45,653 bases of DNA from Gemmatimonadota bacterium (GCA_029862925.1 JAOTWJ010000009.1:1-45653); one strand, 5' to 3'. Shown: positions 1-8,058, counted from the first letter of the stretch. Translations and numbers: made by a program. Notes: generated from the sequence alone by a model not told the origin.

Positions 1-50
1 CGACCAGGCGATGCGGCCAGGGGTCCGCTCGCATCAGCCGGCCCCCAGAG

Positions 51-82
51 CCGCCCGACCGCCCACCCGCCCACCCGCCCTA
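51..82. repeat. Octamer array upstream of mutY
   Basis: Four consecutive 8-bp units (CCGCCCGA, CCGCCCAC twice, CCGCCCTA) run directly into the mutY -10 box. Bases 1-50 show no gene I can support. This is one of about eleven period-8 arrays in the window. Confidence 0.75.
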
Positions 83-86
83 TCTT
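81..86 (+). promoter_or_regulatory. Putative -10 box of leaderless mutY
   Basis: TATCTT matches TAnnnT and ends 6 bases before the ATG at 93, so transcription would begin at or next to the start codon. No Shine-Dalgarno sequence precedes the ATG, which supports a leaderless mRNA. No clear -35 is visible in the GC repeat upstream. Confidence 0.45.
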
Positions 87-92
87 CCCCTC

Positions 93-815
93 ATGCCCCC
101 ACGCTCCCGCGAGCTCTCGTTCAAGCGCCGCCTGCTGCGCTGGTTTCGGGCCAACGGCCGCGACCTGCCGTGGCGCGCGACGCGAGATCCGTACCGCATC
201 CTCGTCTCCGAATTCATGCTCCAGCAGACGCAGGTGAGTCGCGTCCAGGATTTCTATCCCCGGTTTCTGCGACGCTTCCCGACCCTGGCAGACCTGGCGC
301 GCGCGCGTCCGTCGCGCGTGCGCGAGGCGTGGGACGGGCTGGGCTACTATCGCCGCGCCGCCAACCTCCACGCGCTCGCCCGCACCGTCGTGCGCGACCA
401 CGCCGGGACGATCCCCGACGACCCGGCCGCGCTCGAGCAACTTCCCGGCGTGGGCCGGTACACGGCCGGGGCCGTCGCCGCCTTCGCCTACGAACGCCGC
501 GTTCCGGCCGTGGATACGAACGTGGCGCGGGTGCTGCGGCGGGTGTTTCGACGGACGGAAAGACGGAAGGACGGACCGGCGGACAGACGGAAAGCGGGAC
601 GGAGAGGCAACCGCCCGCCCGCCCAACCGCCCACCCACCACCTCTGGTCGCTCGCCGAGCGCCTGCTGCCCACGGACCGGCGGGTCGCCTGGGAGTTCGG
701 TCAGGCCCTGATGGATCTGGGGGCGACCGTGTGCCTGGCGCGGAAGCCCAAGTGCGGCATCTGCCCGGTGCGGGCGGTGTGTGGGACGGGCAGACGGAAG
801 AACGTGAGCACCTGA
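93..815 (+). CDS. mutY: A/G-specific adenine glycosylase MutY (short form)
   Basis: Base-excision repair glycosylase that removes adenine mispaired with 8-oxoguanine. The 240-residue product has the MutY EFMLQQTQV helix with catalytic Glu40, the helix-hairpin-helix LPGVGRYTAG (117-126), catalytic Asp141 in VDTNV, and the 4Fe-4S loop C-x6-C-x2-C-x5-C (Cys214, 221, 224, 230). It stops about ten residues after the cluster, so the C-terminal NUDIX-like 8-oxoG recognition domain of ordinary MutY (about 350 residues) is missing. Residues about 153-182 are Arg/Pro-rich low complexity encoded by an array of 8-bp repeats, in the loop after the catalytic helix. The last residues also come from repeat DNA. 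EndoIII is less likely because of the MLQQTQV and VDTNV motifs. Confidence 0.9.
   Translation: MPPRSRELSFKRRLLRWFRANGRDLPWRATRDPYRILVSEFMLQQTQVSRVQDFYPRFLRRFPTLADLARARPSRVREAWDGLGYYRRAANLHALARTVVRDHAGTIPDDPAALEQLPGVGRYTAGAVAAFAYERRVPAVDTNVARVLRRVFRRTERRKDGPADRRKAGRRGNRPPAQPPTHHLWSLAERLLPTDRRVAWEFGQALMDLGATVCLARKPKCGICPVRAVCGTGRRKNVST
550..637. repeat. Octamer array inside mutY
   Basis: Eleven 8-bp units without a break: about six of the form GAnnGACG (550-597), one intermediate unit, then CCCnnCCG units (606-637). The 88 bases are read in frame and add about 30 residues to MutY. Similar units lie in intergenic DNA at 785-800 and 13505-13520. Confidence 0.75.
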
Positions 816-880
816 GCACGTGAGGAAGTGGCCGCGTAATCCCTCACGCCCTCCCGTCCTCACGTCCTCCCGTGAGCGGG
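785..880. repeat. Facing octamer arrays between convergent mutY and mlaE
   Basis: Units on the left (GACGGAAG, AACGTGAG, CACCTGAG, CACGTGAG, 785-832) face units on the right (CCCTCACG, CCCTCCCG, TCCTCACG, TCCTCCCG, 841-872). The two halves are partly complementary (CACGTGAGG against CCTCACGT), so the transcript could fold into an imperfect hairpin. The position between two convergent genes suggests a bidirectional terminator. The left array includes the mutY stop codon. Confidence 0.7.
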
Positions 881-900
881 GCGGGGCCTGGCGGCGAGGC

Positions 901-1695
901 TCAGGCATTGGGCAACAGCACCTGCGCCAGCAGCGCGTCGAGGAACAGAATCAACACGGACGCGCTCACCACGGCGGCGGTGGTCGCGCGGCCGACGCCC
1001 TCGGCGCCCTGCTTGGTGGTGAATCCCACGTAGCACGGCACCAGGGAGATGGCGAGCCCGAAGAACACGGACTTGATCATCGAGTACCACAGGTCCCACG
1101 GGCGGAAGAAGTAGCGCGCCCCATAGGAGAAGTCCGCGGCCGAGATCTGGAGCACGCCGGTCGCTGCGAAGAAGTAGCCCGAGAGGATGCCGATCAGGTC
1201 GGCGAAAATGACCAGAATCGGCAGCATCGCGATGCCCGCGAACACCCGGGGGATGATGAGGTGCGAGGACGGTGAGCGTCCCAGGCTCTCCAACGCGTCG
1301 ATCTGCTCGGTGACCCGCATCGTGCCGAGCTCCGCGGCGTAGCGCGCGCCAATGCGACCCGCGAGCAGCAGGGCCGTGAGCACGGGCCCGAGCTCGAGCA
1401 CGATCGTCTGGACGATGAGCCCACCCACGATGTACACGGGCAGGTTCGCCTGAAACTGGTACCCGGTCTGGAGCGCCGTCACCGCACCCGCAAAGCCCGC
1501 CGTGAGCAGCACGATGAAGAGGGACCCGAAGCCGATGTGCTCGGCCTGCTCGAGCGTACGCGGGATCCAGATTCGCCACTCCCCCAGCGTACGGACCATC
1601 TCGAGCACGAACGCCGCGAGCCGGCCGACGTGACCGAGCCCGGACAGCGTGAATCGTCCGACGAGGCGGCGTGGATCCACGTTTACGGCCGGCAT
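901..1695 (-). CDS. MlaE-family ABC transporter permease
   Basis: Inner-membrane permease of the Mla/Mce/TGD lipid transport family, which moves phospholipid between inner and outer membrane. The 264-residue product shows the family core ELGPVLTALLLAGRIGA followed by AAELGTMRVTEQIDALE, and about five hydrophobic segments. I use the ATG at 1695 (MPAVNVDPRR); the longer open frame upstream is Arg/Ser-rich and runs over the next gene. No MlaF ATPase or MlaD partner lies beside it: downstream is convergent mutY and upstream are unrelated small genes, so partners must be elsewhere. Its start lies 7 bp after the upstream gene's stop, so it is probably translated from the same transcript as the 1703-2598 genes. 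Confidence 0.85.
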   Translation of the reverse strand: MPAVNVDPRRLVGRFTLSGLGHVGRLAAFVLEMVRTLGEWRIWIPRTLEQAEHIGFGSLFIVLLTAGFAGAVTALQTGYQFQANLPVYIVGGLIVQTIVLELGPVLTALLLAGRIGARYAAELGTMRVTEQIDALESLGRSPSSHLIIPRVFAGIAMLPILVIFADLIGILSGYFFAATGVLQISAADFSYGARYFFRPWDLWYSMIKSVFFGLAISLVPCYVGFTTKQGAEGVGRATTAAVVSASVLILFLDALLAQVLLPNA

Positions 1696-1702
1696 GCGTG
1701 GA

Positions 1703-2173
1703 TCAGTGGGGCGTACCGGCGACGCCCAGGTAGAGCGAGAGGACCACGAGCGTGAGCGTCGTCGCGAGCACGCCGGCCAGCCGACTCCGGAAGCGCTCAC
1801 CCGCCTGGGGGATCTCCGCCGGATCGGACGCGGCAAGGACGCGACCGAGCCGCTGCGCGGTCGGGAGGCCCACGAACAGCTCCAGCACGCCGGCCAACAG
1901 GCCGATCGCCTGCATGGCCGCGAGGGACGCCGTGCCGAGTCGCGCCCCGTAGCCCGCGCTGGCCGCCATCATCGTGAGCGCCAGGCCGGAGGCGGTGGCG
2001 AGCATCGCGCCTGGAGCGACGATCCAGGCATAGAGCCGGGTCGCAAGCGCGAGGTGGTCCCCTCGGGGCGCGGGATCCTCCCCACGGGCGCCGAGCAGGA
2101 TCACCAGGCCCCACAGGCCCCCACCCAGCCACAACGAGAGGCCGATCAGGTGGAGAAACCGTACGAGGGTCAT
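1703..2173 (-). CDS. Four-helix membrane protein, CopD/DUF4149-like
   Basis: A 156-residue integral membrane protein with about four predicted helices and a short loop rich in charged residues. It opens MTLVRFLHLIGLSLWLGGG, the His and Trp-Gly-Gly pattern seen in helix 1 of CopD-like and DUF4149 membrane proteins; that is a resemblance, not a firm assignment. The ATG at 2173 overlaps the stop of the DUF2203 gene by 4 bases, so the two are translationally coupled. The protein has no signal peptide beyond helix 1 and no recognisable catalytic motif. Function is unknown; copper or haem handling would be a guess. Confidence 0.6.
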   Translation of the reverse strand: MTLVRFLHLIGLSLWLGGGLWGLVILLGARGEDPAPRGDHLALATRLYAWIVAPGAMLATASGLALTMMAASAGYGARLGTASLAAMQAIGLLAGVLELFVGLPTAQRLGRVLAASDPAEIPQAGERFRSRLAGVLATTLTLVVLSLYLGVAGTPH

Positions 2174-2598
2174 CGGTCGCTGGAATCTCCCGCCAGTTCC
2201 GGCGCGATTGGTTGACGACTGCGGTAGCCCGCGTCCAGCTCGTGCCAGTGGGCCACCTCGGTCTCGCCGAGCTTCCAACACAGCCACACGTCTCGGCGGC
2301 CAAACTTACAGCGGAAATCCACGAGCCCGTCGTCGAACCCCTTCAGCACGCACCCGATCTGCTCGAGCTCGGCGATGTAGTCATTGATCTGTTGGGCGAT
2401 CTCGTCCACCCGCCGACGCAGCGCCACCGCATCAGGCGACTCGCCCTCCTCCGGGCGCTGGTACGCCGCCGCCAACTCGTAGCGCGCCAGGCATTCCTTC
2501 CAGCCACGGTATTCGTCGACGATATCCTGCACGATTCGCTGCACCAGCGGAAGCGTGCGGTTCGCCTCGTCGATCGTGAAGTACTTGCGTTTGGCCAT
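2170..2598 (-). CDS. DUF2203 family protein
   Basis: A 142-residue soluble protein of the uncharacterised DUF2203 family. The N-terminus KYFTIDEANRTLPLVQRIV and the C-terminal run VDFRCKFGRRDVWLCWKLGE followed by HWHELDAGYRSRQPI are the family hallmarks. The middle (residues about 25-80) is amphipathic helix, probably coiled coil. The end of the family, with Cys, Trp and two His residues close together, could bind a metal, but this is inference. It starts with ATG preceded closely by AGGAG and overlaps the membrane-protein gene downstream by 4 bases. No function is known for the family. Confidence 0.85.
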   Translation of the reverse strand: MAKRKYFTIDEANRTLPLVQRIVQDIVDEYRGWKECLARYELAAAYQRPEEGESPDAVALRRRVDEIAQQINDYIAELEQIGCVLKGFDDGLVDFRCKFGRRDVWLCWKLGETEVAHWHELDAGYRSRQPIAPELAGDSSDR

Positions 2599-2612
2599 GG
2601 CTCCTGACTGCC

Positions 2613-2682
2613 GAGGGATCGAGGGATCGACCCCGCCACCCCGGATCCGTCGATCCGTCGATTTGTCGATCCGTCGATTTGC
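2613..2682. repeat. GATC-centred octamer arrays
   Basis: GAGGGATC twice (2613-2628), then GGATCCGT, CGATCCGT, CGATTTGT, CGATCCGT, CGATTTGC (2643-2682). The array fills the 90 bp between the 3' end of the patatin gene and the start of the DUF2203 gene, with GATC in opposite halves so that pairing is possible. Regular alternation of CGATCCGT and CGATTTGT suggests duplication of a 16-bp unit. Confidence 0.8.
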
Positions 2683-2688
2683 CGAACG

Positions 2689-3531
2689 TTAACGCCCCAC
2701 CCCGCGCTGCGGCACTCGCCGCTCCCCCAGCACTCGCATGGCGGTGCGGTAGCCCTCCTCCACGTAGCCGGCGACCCGGTCCACCGCGAACGTGGTCTCG
2801 GCCTGAACCGGCGGCTGAACGACGACCAGTTCGGGATGCGGCCGGTCTGCCCAGCGAGCAAGCAGCTCCTCGGTCTGCGCGGCCATCATGACTCGGAGCA
2901 CCTCCCCGTGGCGCCGCACCAGGGGCGGGAGCGTGGCGCGGCCCTCGGCGGGAAGCTCGCTGCGCGAGGGCCCGACGGAGACCGCATAGATGAGATCCGG
3001 CTCGAACCCGGCCGCAACGTCGAGGGGCAGCACGGCCCGGAGCCCGCCGTCGGCGCACAGCCGACCGGCGACCCGCGCGGCCGGATAGTAGATGGGGAGC
3101 GCGCACGCCGCATAGAGCGCGTCGTGCAACGGCACGTCGAGCCCGCCGTCACCGAACAGCACGAGGTCGCCGCGTTCGAGGTCGGCGGCCGTTACGGTGA
3201 GGGGGATCTCCAGGTCGTCGAACCGCCGCGCCGGTACGAGCGACGCGATGAAGCGCCGCAGTGGCTCGGGCCGGAACAGGCTGTCGCTCAGGTACCCCAG
3301 GACCGCCTTGAGGGACGGCACCGCCACGTCGCGGCGCCGCACGCGGGTCAGCCGGCGCAGGGCCTCGTCGTACGTGACGCCGGCGGCGAGCGCGGCCGCG
3401 ACGACGGCGCCCATCGAGGTCGCCACGTAATGCTGCGGGGTCATCCCGTGCTCGTCGAGCGCGCGGAGGGCGCCGAGGTGCGCGGCGGTTTTGGCCCCCC
3501 CACCACTCAGGGCGCATACAACCCGAGTCAC
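2689..3531 (-). CDS. Patatin-like phospholipase (RssA type)
   Basis: A 280-residue cytoplasmic serine lipid acyl hydrolase of the patatin family. The oxyanion motif GGGAKTAAHLG lies at residues 10-20, the nucleophile Ser39 sits in ATSMG, and the catalytic Asp161 in ADGG completes the Ser-Asp dyad. The nucleophile elbow is A-T-S-M-G rather than the usual G-x-S-x-G, a variant worth noting although the Gly after Ser is kept. The product is the size of bacterial RssA-like proteins without transmembrane segments. It starts with GTG at 3531, overlapping the thioesterase stop by 4 bases, so acyl-ester and acyl-CoA hydrolases are co-expressed; lipid turnover is the likely shared theme. Confidence 0.85.
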   Translation of the reverse strand: MTRVVCALSGGGAKTAAHLGALRALDEHGMTPQHYVATSMGAVVAAALAAGVTYDEALRRLTRVRRRDVAVPSLKAVLGYLSDSLFRPEPLRRFIASLVPARRFDDLEIPLTVTAADLERGDLVLFGDGGLDVPLHDALYAACALPIYYPAARVAGRLCADGGLRAVLPLDVAAGFEPDLIYAVSVGPSRSELPAEGRATLPPLVRRHGEVLRVMMAAQTEELLARWADRPHPELVVVQPPVQAETTFAVDRVAGYVEEGYRTAMRVLGERRVPQRGVGR

Positions 3532-4022
3532 GTCCGCGCCTCGCTCTGCCGCTCTTCGAGCCGGCGGCGGCGCCGGGCCTGGGCCCGACCGTGGCGTCGC
3601 CGATCGTCGTCCGTCTCCAGCAACAGTGGGCGCACGGCAACCGGCTTGCCGTTCTCGTCGATGGCCACGAACGTCACGTAACAGCTGTTCGTGTGCCGCC
3701 GGTTGCCGCTCACGAGATGCTCCGCCTCGATGCGAACGCCAACCTCCATGGACGTCCGGCCAACGTAGTTGACGCTCGCCCGGGCGATCACCAGCTCACC
3801 CAGGAAGATCGGCTCGTGGAAATCCACCCGATCCACGGACACGGTGACGCACGGCCGGCGGGAATGGCGAATCGCGGCGACCGCCGCCACGCGATCCACG
3901 AGCGACAGAATCACGCCGCCGAAGACATGGCCCAAGTTGTTGGCCATGTTGGGCATCATCAGCTCGGACATCGTGGCCCGGGACGCGGACGCAGGCTGTG
4001 GCTCGTGGGAGACCGATGTCAT
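3528..4022 (-). CDS. Hotdog-fold acyl-CoA thioesterase
   Basis: A 164-residue acyl-CoA thioesterase of the YciA/cytosolic BACH-like hotdog family, hydrolysing acyl-CoA to free acid and CoA. The sequence NMANNLGHVFGGVILSLVD carries the family pattern (Asn-Leu-Gly-x-Val-Phe-Gly-Gly ... Asp), the Asp being the usual catalytic acid, and the second strand block VDRVDFHEPIFLGELV follows. The ATG at 4022 is chosen because the open frame upstream is repeat-derived and Pro/Arg-rich. The C-terminal tail (about 25 residues) is almost all Arg, Glu and Asp, and is probably disordered. It overlaps the downstream patatin gene by 4 bases. Confidence 0.87.
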   Translation of the reverse strand: MTSVSHEPQPASASRATMSELMMPNMANNLGHVFGGVILSLVDRVAAVAAIRHSRRPCVTVSVDRVDFHEPIFLGELVIARASVNYVGRTSMEVGVRIEAEHLVSGNRRHTNSCYVTFVAIDENGKPVAVRPLLLETDDDRRRHGRAQARRRRRLEERQSEART

Positions 4023-4090
4023 GCGCGGCTGGGCCGGCAGGCGGTGGGGCGGGTGCAGGCGGGGACAGCCCTCCGGCGGTCTCTGGTGAT

Positions 4091-4122
4091 CCACCCAACC
4101 GCCCACCCGCTCACCCGCCGGG
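4091..4122. repeat. Octamer array after nadE
   Basis: CCACCCAA, CCGCCCAC, CCGCTCAC, CCGCCGGG in register lie just beyond the nadE stop, between nadE and the thioesterase gene. The units match those in front of mutY (51-82), which shows that related arrays occur at unlinked junctions. Confidence 0.7.
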
Positions 4123-4128
4123 TCACGT

Positions 4129-5934
4129 TCACTTGCGCTCCGGCGGATGCGCACCGTAGTCCACGGGCCGCAGGTAGCTCTCGCCGATCGTGCTGCGGCT
4201 CAGCGTCGCCACGGTGGGCAGCCGGCGCTTCCAGTGCGTGCCCTCCAGCCGGTCGCGCACGAGCGCCACTTCCTGGGCGCTGAACCCCATGGCGACGATC
4301 TCGTCCGGCTCCAGACCGGTGACGAGCGCGTCGAGGATGCGGTCGGCCCTGGCATACGGCAGCCCGAGGTCGCCCTCGTCCGTCTGGCCGGCCATCAAGT
4401 CGGCGCTCGCGGGCTTGTCGGTGATGGCGTCCGGAATGCCGAGGTGCCGGGCGAGGGCCCAGACCTGCGACTTGTAGAGGTCCCCCAGCGGATTGACGGG
4501 CGGCGAGTCGTCGGCATGCCAGGTGAAGTACCCCAACAGGCGCTCGCTCTTGTTCCCCGTGCCGAGGGGGAGCGCGCGGTGCTTTGCCGACAGGTCGAAC
4601 AACGCGATCATGCGCACCCGCGCCATCACGTTCCCGCGGCGGCCCGGATCCCCGCCGTCGCTGGCGCCCGCATAGTACCCGTCGACCGCTTGCGTGATGT
4701 CGATCGTTTCCGTGCAGATGCCCAGGGTCCGCGCGATCAGCTCGGCATGTTCCAGGCTGTCGGGCGACGACGTGCGGTAGGGTAACCGCACGCCGATCAC
4801 GTTCTTCGCGCCCAACGCGCGTGCGGCGAGGGCCGCGGTGACGGCGCTGTCGACGCCGCCCGAGAGGGCGACCAGGCCACGTTCGAATCCGCGGCGCCGC
4901 ACGACCTCTTCCTGCAGGAACGCCACGAGCCAGCGCTCCACCAGTGGGGCATCGATGGCCAGGGGATCCTGTGGCGGGATCCGCGTCACGACCGGCAGTC
5001 CGGCGGGAACGGCCCGCATGGCCGGGACGGGCTGCCCTTCCGCGCCGTCGAATCGCAACGGCTCCCCACGGCGCTCGTTGGAGCGCTGGAGCAGACTCGG
5101 GAGCGCCACCTCCAGATCACCCAGCAGCGGCTGTTCGTAGCGGGCACGCAGCAGCGCGCGGCGTTCCAGCCGCCCTTGCAGGATCGTCTCGTCAAACACC
5201 GGCGCCGCGACGAGCACGCCGCCGTCCGGTCCCACGAACAGGGAGCGGCCCTGGAACCCCTTCCCGCCCTCGAAACCGACGAGTTGTGCGAGGGCCACGT
5301 ACACGCCATGCTCTTCCGCGGCCCGCCGCATCACGCGCTCCCACGCCTCGGTGTTGTTCACCGTGCCCCACGGAGAGGGCGCGACGCCGCGGGCAGGGGA
5401 TGCGCTCGGGACGAGCAGCAGCTGGGCCCCGTCGAGCGCGGCGAGCGTGGCCGACACCGAGTGCCACGAATCCTCGCAGACGAGCATCGCCACGCGGCCC
5501 CACGCGGTGTCGAACGCTTGCACGGACGTCCCGGCATCGACGAACCGCTCCTCGTCGAACATGCCGTACGTGGGCAGGAAGACTTTGCGGTGGACGTGAC
5601 GGATGCCCGGGCTCGGGCCGCCGAGTGACGCGTAGAGCGCGGAGTTGAAGATCCGACCGTGGTGCCGCTCGTAGAACCCGATGCAGACGTCCAGGGGTGG
5701 CGCGCCGGCCGCGTGATGCTGCATCGCCAGATCGCGGAGCAACGTCCCGGCCGTGACTGCCGCGTCGCGGGTCCCGCCCTCCAGGTAATAGCCGCTGGTT
5801 GCCGTTTCGCCGAACACCACGATCCGGGGCGGTTCCGGCCAGCGCCCCACCTGGGCCAGCACTGCTCCGACGCGCTGCAGATTAGCGCCGTAGTCGGCCT
5901 TGCGTGGGCGGATCTGGGCGATGGCGATCAACAT
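4129..5934 (-). CDS. nadE: Glutamine-dependent NAD+ synthetase
   Basis: Final step of NAD biosynthesis: amidation of deamido-NAD using ammonia released from glutamine. The 601-residue protein has the expected two domains. The nitrilase-like glutaminase (about 1-270) shows the Glu43-Lys117-Cys153 triad in FGETATSGY, HRKVFLPTYG and LVCEDSWH. The synthetase (about 335-600) has the PP-loop SGGVDS at 358-363 and TGNKSERLLGY. Length matches bacterial two-domain NadE. The GVDSA loop and the nitrilase triad are intact, so it should be active. It stands alone, with a leaderless-type promoter upstream and octamer arrays on both sides. Confidence 0.95.
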   Translation of the reverse strand: MLIAIAQIRPRKADYGANLQRVGAVLAQVGRWPEPPRIVVFGETATSGYYLEGGTRDAAVTAGTLLRDLAMQHHAAGAPPLDVCIGFYERHHGRIFNSALYASLGGPSPGIRHVHRKVFLPTYGMFDEERFVDAGTSVQAFDTAWGRVAMLVCEDSWHSVSATLAALDGAQLLLVPSASPARGVAPSPWGTVNNTEAWERVMRRAAEEHGVYVALAQLVGFEGGKGFQGRSLFVGPDGGVLVAAPVFDETILQGRLERRALLRARYEQPLLGDLEVALPSLLQRSNERRGEPLRFDGAEGQPVPAMRAVPAGLPVVTRIPPQDPLAIDAPLVERWLVAFLQEEVVRRRGFERGLVALSGGVDSAVTAALAARALGAKNVIGVRLPYRTSSPDSLEHAELIARTLGICTETIDITQAVDGYYAGASDGGDPGRRGNVMARVRMIALFDLSAKHRALPLGTGNKSERLLGYFTWHADDSPPVNPLGDLYKSQVWALARHLGIPDAITDKPASADLMAGQTDEGDLGLPYARADRILDALVTGLEPDEIVAMGFSAQEVALVRDRLEGTHWKRRLPTVATLSRSTIGESYLRPVDYGAHPPERK

Positions 5935-5940
5935 GAAGAG

Positions 5941-5946
5941 AATGTA
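5941..5946 (-). promoter_or_regulatory. Putative -10 box of leaderless nadE
   Basis: On the minus strand TACATT fits TAnnnT and ends 6 bases before the nadE ATG at 5934. No ribosome binding site fits between them. The box abuts an octamer array. Confidence 0.45.
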
Positions 5947-6064
5947 GACGGCTCGACGGCTCGACGGCTAGACGGTCGGCGGAGGCAAGACGGTCACGTG
6001 GCAGGCGGGAGCAGGGACGAACGGTCGGCGAACGCAAACGGCGTGAGACAGTCTTGCGCCTGCC
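5945..6064. repeat. Octamer array filling the nadE upstream gap
   Basis: TAGACGGC, TCGACGGC twice, TAGACGGT (5945-5976) are exact period-8 units. Looser GACGG-containing units continue to about 6060. A 7-bp inverted repeat GGCAGGC (6000-6006) / GCCTGCC (6058-6064) closes the stretch. The gap 5935-6240 (306 bp) has no supportable gene; the rest, 6065-6240, is GC-rich DNA in which I see nothing specific. Confidence 0.65.
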
Positions 6065-6240
6065 GCCCACCCACCGCTACCCGTCGCCCCGTCCAAGGAA
6101 GGGCTGCACACGTCGGCAGCGGTGGGTCCCGAAGGACGCCTCGGTGAGCGCCCCGCCAGGACCAGCCCGTGGATTCGCGAACTGCAGCGGCCGGAGGGTC
6201 CCGCCGCGCGACTTGTGCAGACGTTCCCTAACCGTCCCTC

Positions 6241-7890
6241 CTAGTCCCGTTCACCCACCCCACCCGCCCCCTCTCGCTTCCCCGCGGTCCACGTCCACAG
6301 CGTCCCCCACCACTCGTCGGGTCGAATCGTCACGTTCCCGATGCGACGGTGGACGCCGGCGACGGCCTGGGGGGAGAACAACCACACGGCCGGGGCGTCG
6401 CGGTTGATCACGCCGATCGCCTCGTGCCACAGCGTGCGGGCGCTGCCCGGATCCGCCGTGGCGGAGGCCCGTGCGACCAGCGAGTCGAACACCGGACTCG
6501 CGTAGGCCCCATAGTTCGACCCGCCGATGCCGTGGCTGCCCCACAACTCGCGCAGTCCGGTGGGGGACAGGTCGATCTGCCACGCGCCCAACACGGCATC
6601 GAACCGGCCGCGCCGCGCCCGATCCGTCCACGTATTGAACTCGAGCGGGACCAGCTCGACCGCAATCCCGAGCCGCCGGTACTGCTCCTGGAGAATGACG
6701 CCCGTCCGCTGTCGGATGCCGCTCGAACTGGGGTAGAGGATCTCGAAGGCGAGTCGCCGTCCACCCCGGTCGCGGATGCCGTCGCCGTTGGTATCGCGCC
6801 AGCCCAGACTGTCGAGCATGCGGGCTGCACCGGCGGAATCGTACGCCGGCTGCCGCGGTGCTCCGTCGGCGATCCAGACCATGGGCGTGGTGGGTCCGGG
6901 GGGAATCGTGCCGCGACCGCCAAGAACGGCCCGCACGAGGGCGCCGCGATCGCTGGCCAGGACGAGCGCCCGCCGGAGCGCCGGGTCACCCAGCAGCGGG
7001 TGCGCAGTAGTGCCCCCACGGGGCGCGCGGAGGTTGAACCCGAGATATATGTAGACCGCCGCGGCGTACTCCACGAGGCGCAGCGCGGAGTCCGCTTCCA
7101 CGCGTGCCACGTTCTCCGGACCGACGATCGCTTCGACAATGTCGGCCTCGCCCGCGACCAACTGCGTGACGGCGGCGTTGAAGTCCGGCGCCACCCGCCA
7201 TACCAGCCGGCCGATCCCCGGCACCCCCAGGAAGAAGCTCGAGTCGGCGACCAGCTCGAGCAGCTCGCCACGCCGCCACGTGGCCAGCCGATACGGCCCG
7301 TTCCCCACCGGGCTTCGCGCAAACGGATGCGTGCGCCAGCGGTCGCGGGGCACCGTGTCGAGCAGATGCGACGGCAGGATGCGCATGTGGTGGGTCGCGT
7401 CGAAGAACTGCTCGGGATACGCCGAGCGGAAATGGAACGCGATCGTGTGCTCGTCGCGGGCGGTCACCGAATCGATCTCGTGGAGCAGCGGCCGCGCGGG
7501 CGCATTGAGGAGCGTATCCCGATACGCGTCGAACGTGAACACCACGTCCCGCGCCGTGACCGGCGCGCCGTCGTGCCAGCGCGCCCGCGGGTCGAGCCGG
7601 AAGACGATCGTGCGATTGGTCTCGAACGCCCACGAGGCGGCCAGGCCGGGCACAAAGCCGGAGTCGCCGACGGTGTTCGCCGCCAGCCCCGCCGTTGCGA
7701 GCTTGAGGAAGATCTGATCGCCAATGGCGCGCCCGACGCTTTGCGAGAGAGCCGGAAGCAACAGGTCGGCGTCGGCACCAATGGCAATCACGGCCGTGCC
7801 GCATTCCACGCAGGGGGGCTCGGGCTGGCAGGCCGCCAACACCGCAGTCAGCCCGGCCGCGCATGTCGAGACGCGGATGAGGGATCGCAT
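6241..7890 (-). CDS. Peptide/nickel-type ABC solute-binding lipoprotein (SBP family 5)
   Basis: A 549-residue periplasmic binding protein of family 5 (oligopeptide, dipeptide or nickel type). The N-terminus MRSLIRVSTC..AVLAAC is a lipoprotein signal peptide with the lipobox Cys at residue 21. The body has the family's typical stretches: RWHDGAPVTARDVVFTFD, SPVGNGPYRLATW, and the C-terminal LGAWQIDLSPTG region. The ATG at 7890 is fixed by the lipobox; the open frame continues upstream only as antisense of the next gene. No permease or ATPase is nearby, so the protein works with components encoded elsewhere or acts as a sensor. A second, Cys-rich CVEC stretch follows the lipobox. The real ligand cannot be read from sequence. 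Confidence 0.88.
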   Translation of the reverse strand: MRSLIRVSTCAAGLTAVLAACQPEPPCVECGTAVIAIGADADLLLPALSQSVGRAIGDQIFLKLATAGLAANTVGDSGFVPGLAASWAFETNRTIVFRLDPRARWHDGAPVTARDVVFTFDAYRDTLLNAPARPLLHEIDSVTARDEHTIAFHFRSAYPEQFFDATHHMRILPSHLLDTVPRDRWRTHPFARSPVGNGPYRLATWRRGELLELVADSSFFLGVPGIGRLVWRVAPDFNAAVTQLVAGEADIVEAIVGPENVARVEADSALRLVEYAAAVYIYLGFNLRAPRGGTTAHPLLGDPALRRALVLASDRGALVRAVLGGRGTIPPGPTTPMVWIADGAPRQPAYDSAGAARMLDSLGWRDTNGDGIRDRGGRRLAFEILYPSSSGIRQRTGVILQEQYRRLGIAVELVPLEFNTWTDRARRGRFDAVLGAWQIDLSPTGLRELWGSHGIGGSNYGAYASPVFDSLVARASATADPGSARTLWHEAIGVINRDAPAVWLFSPQAVAGVHRRIGNVTIRPDEWWGTLWTWTAGKREGAGGVGERD

Positions 7891-7898
7891 GGCCGGAC

Positions 7899-7904
7899 AA
7901 TGTA
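7899..7904 (-). promoter_or_regulatory. Putative -10 box of the SBP gene
   Basis: On the minus strand TACATT lies 8 bases before the ATG at 7890. It resembles the nadE box at 5941-5946 exactly and again implies a leader of about zero length. Confidence 0.4.
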
Positions 7905-7952
7905 CGGCCTTCGCGCTCCGAATGCGCCGGGTGCCCGCCCGGATCAAGCCAA

Positions 7953-7971
7953 CTGCCTCAAAACGAGGCAG
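7953..7971. promoter_or_regulatory. Palindrome, candidate enhancer site of the sigma-54 regulator
   Basis: CTGCCTC (7953-7959) and GAGGCAG (7965-7971) are perfect inverted 7-mers separated by AAAAC. The centre lies about 120 bp upstream of the transcription start predicted from the sigma-54 promoter at 8059-8073, the usual distance for an upstream activator site of an NtrC-type protein. There is no T-run, so it is not an obvious terminator for either neighbour. Confidence 0.5.
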
Positions 7972-8058
7972 TACCAGACGGAGCTGGCGGGCTCTAACTG
8001 CGACATAAGTCATTCTATGATCGATAGTTACCACCACTTTGACTTGCGCCAGGCCCCT

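Noticed and set aside
550-637. CRISPR array or VNTR locus
   Set aside because: The units are 8 bp with no spacers, far below CRISPR repeat length, and are found inside and around genes.
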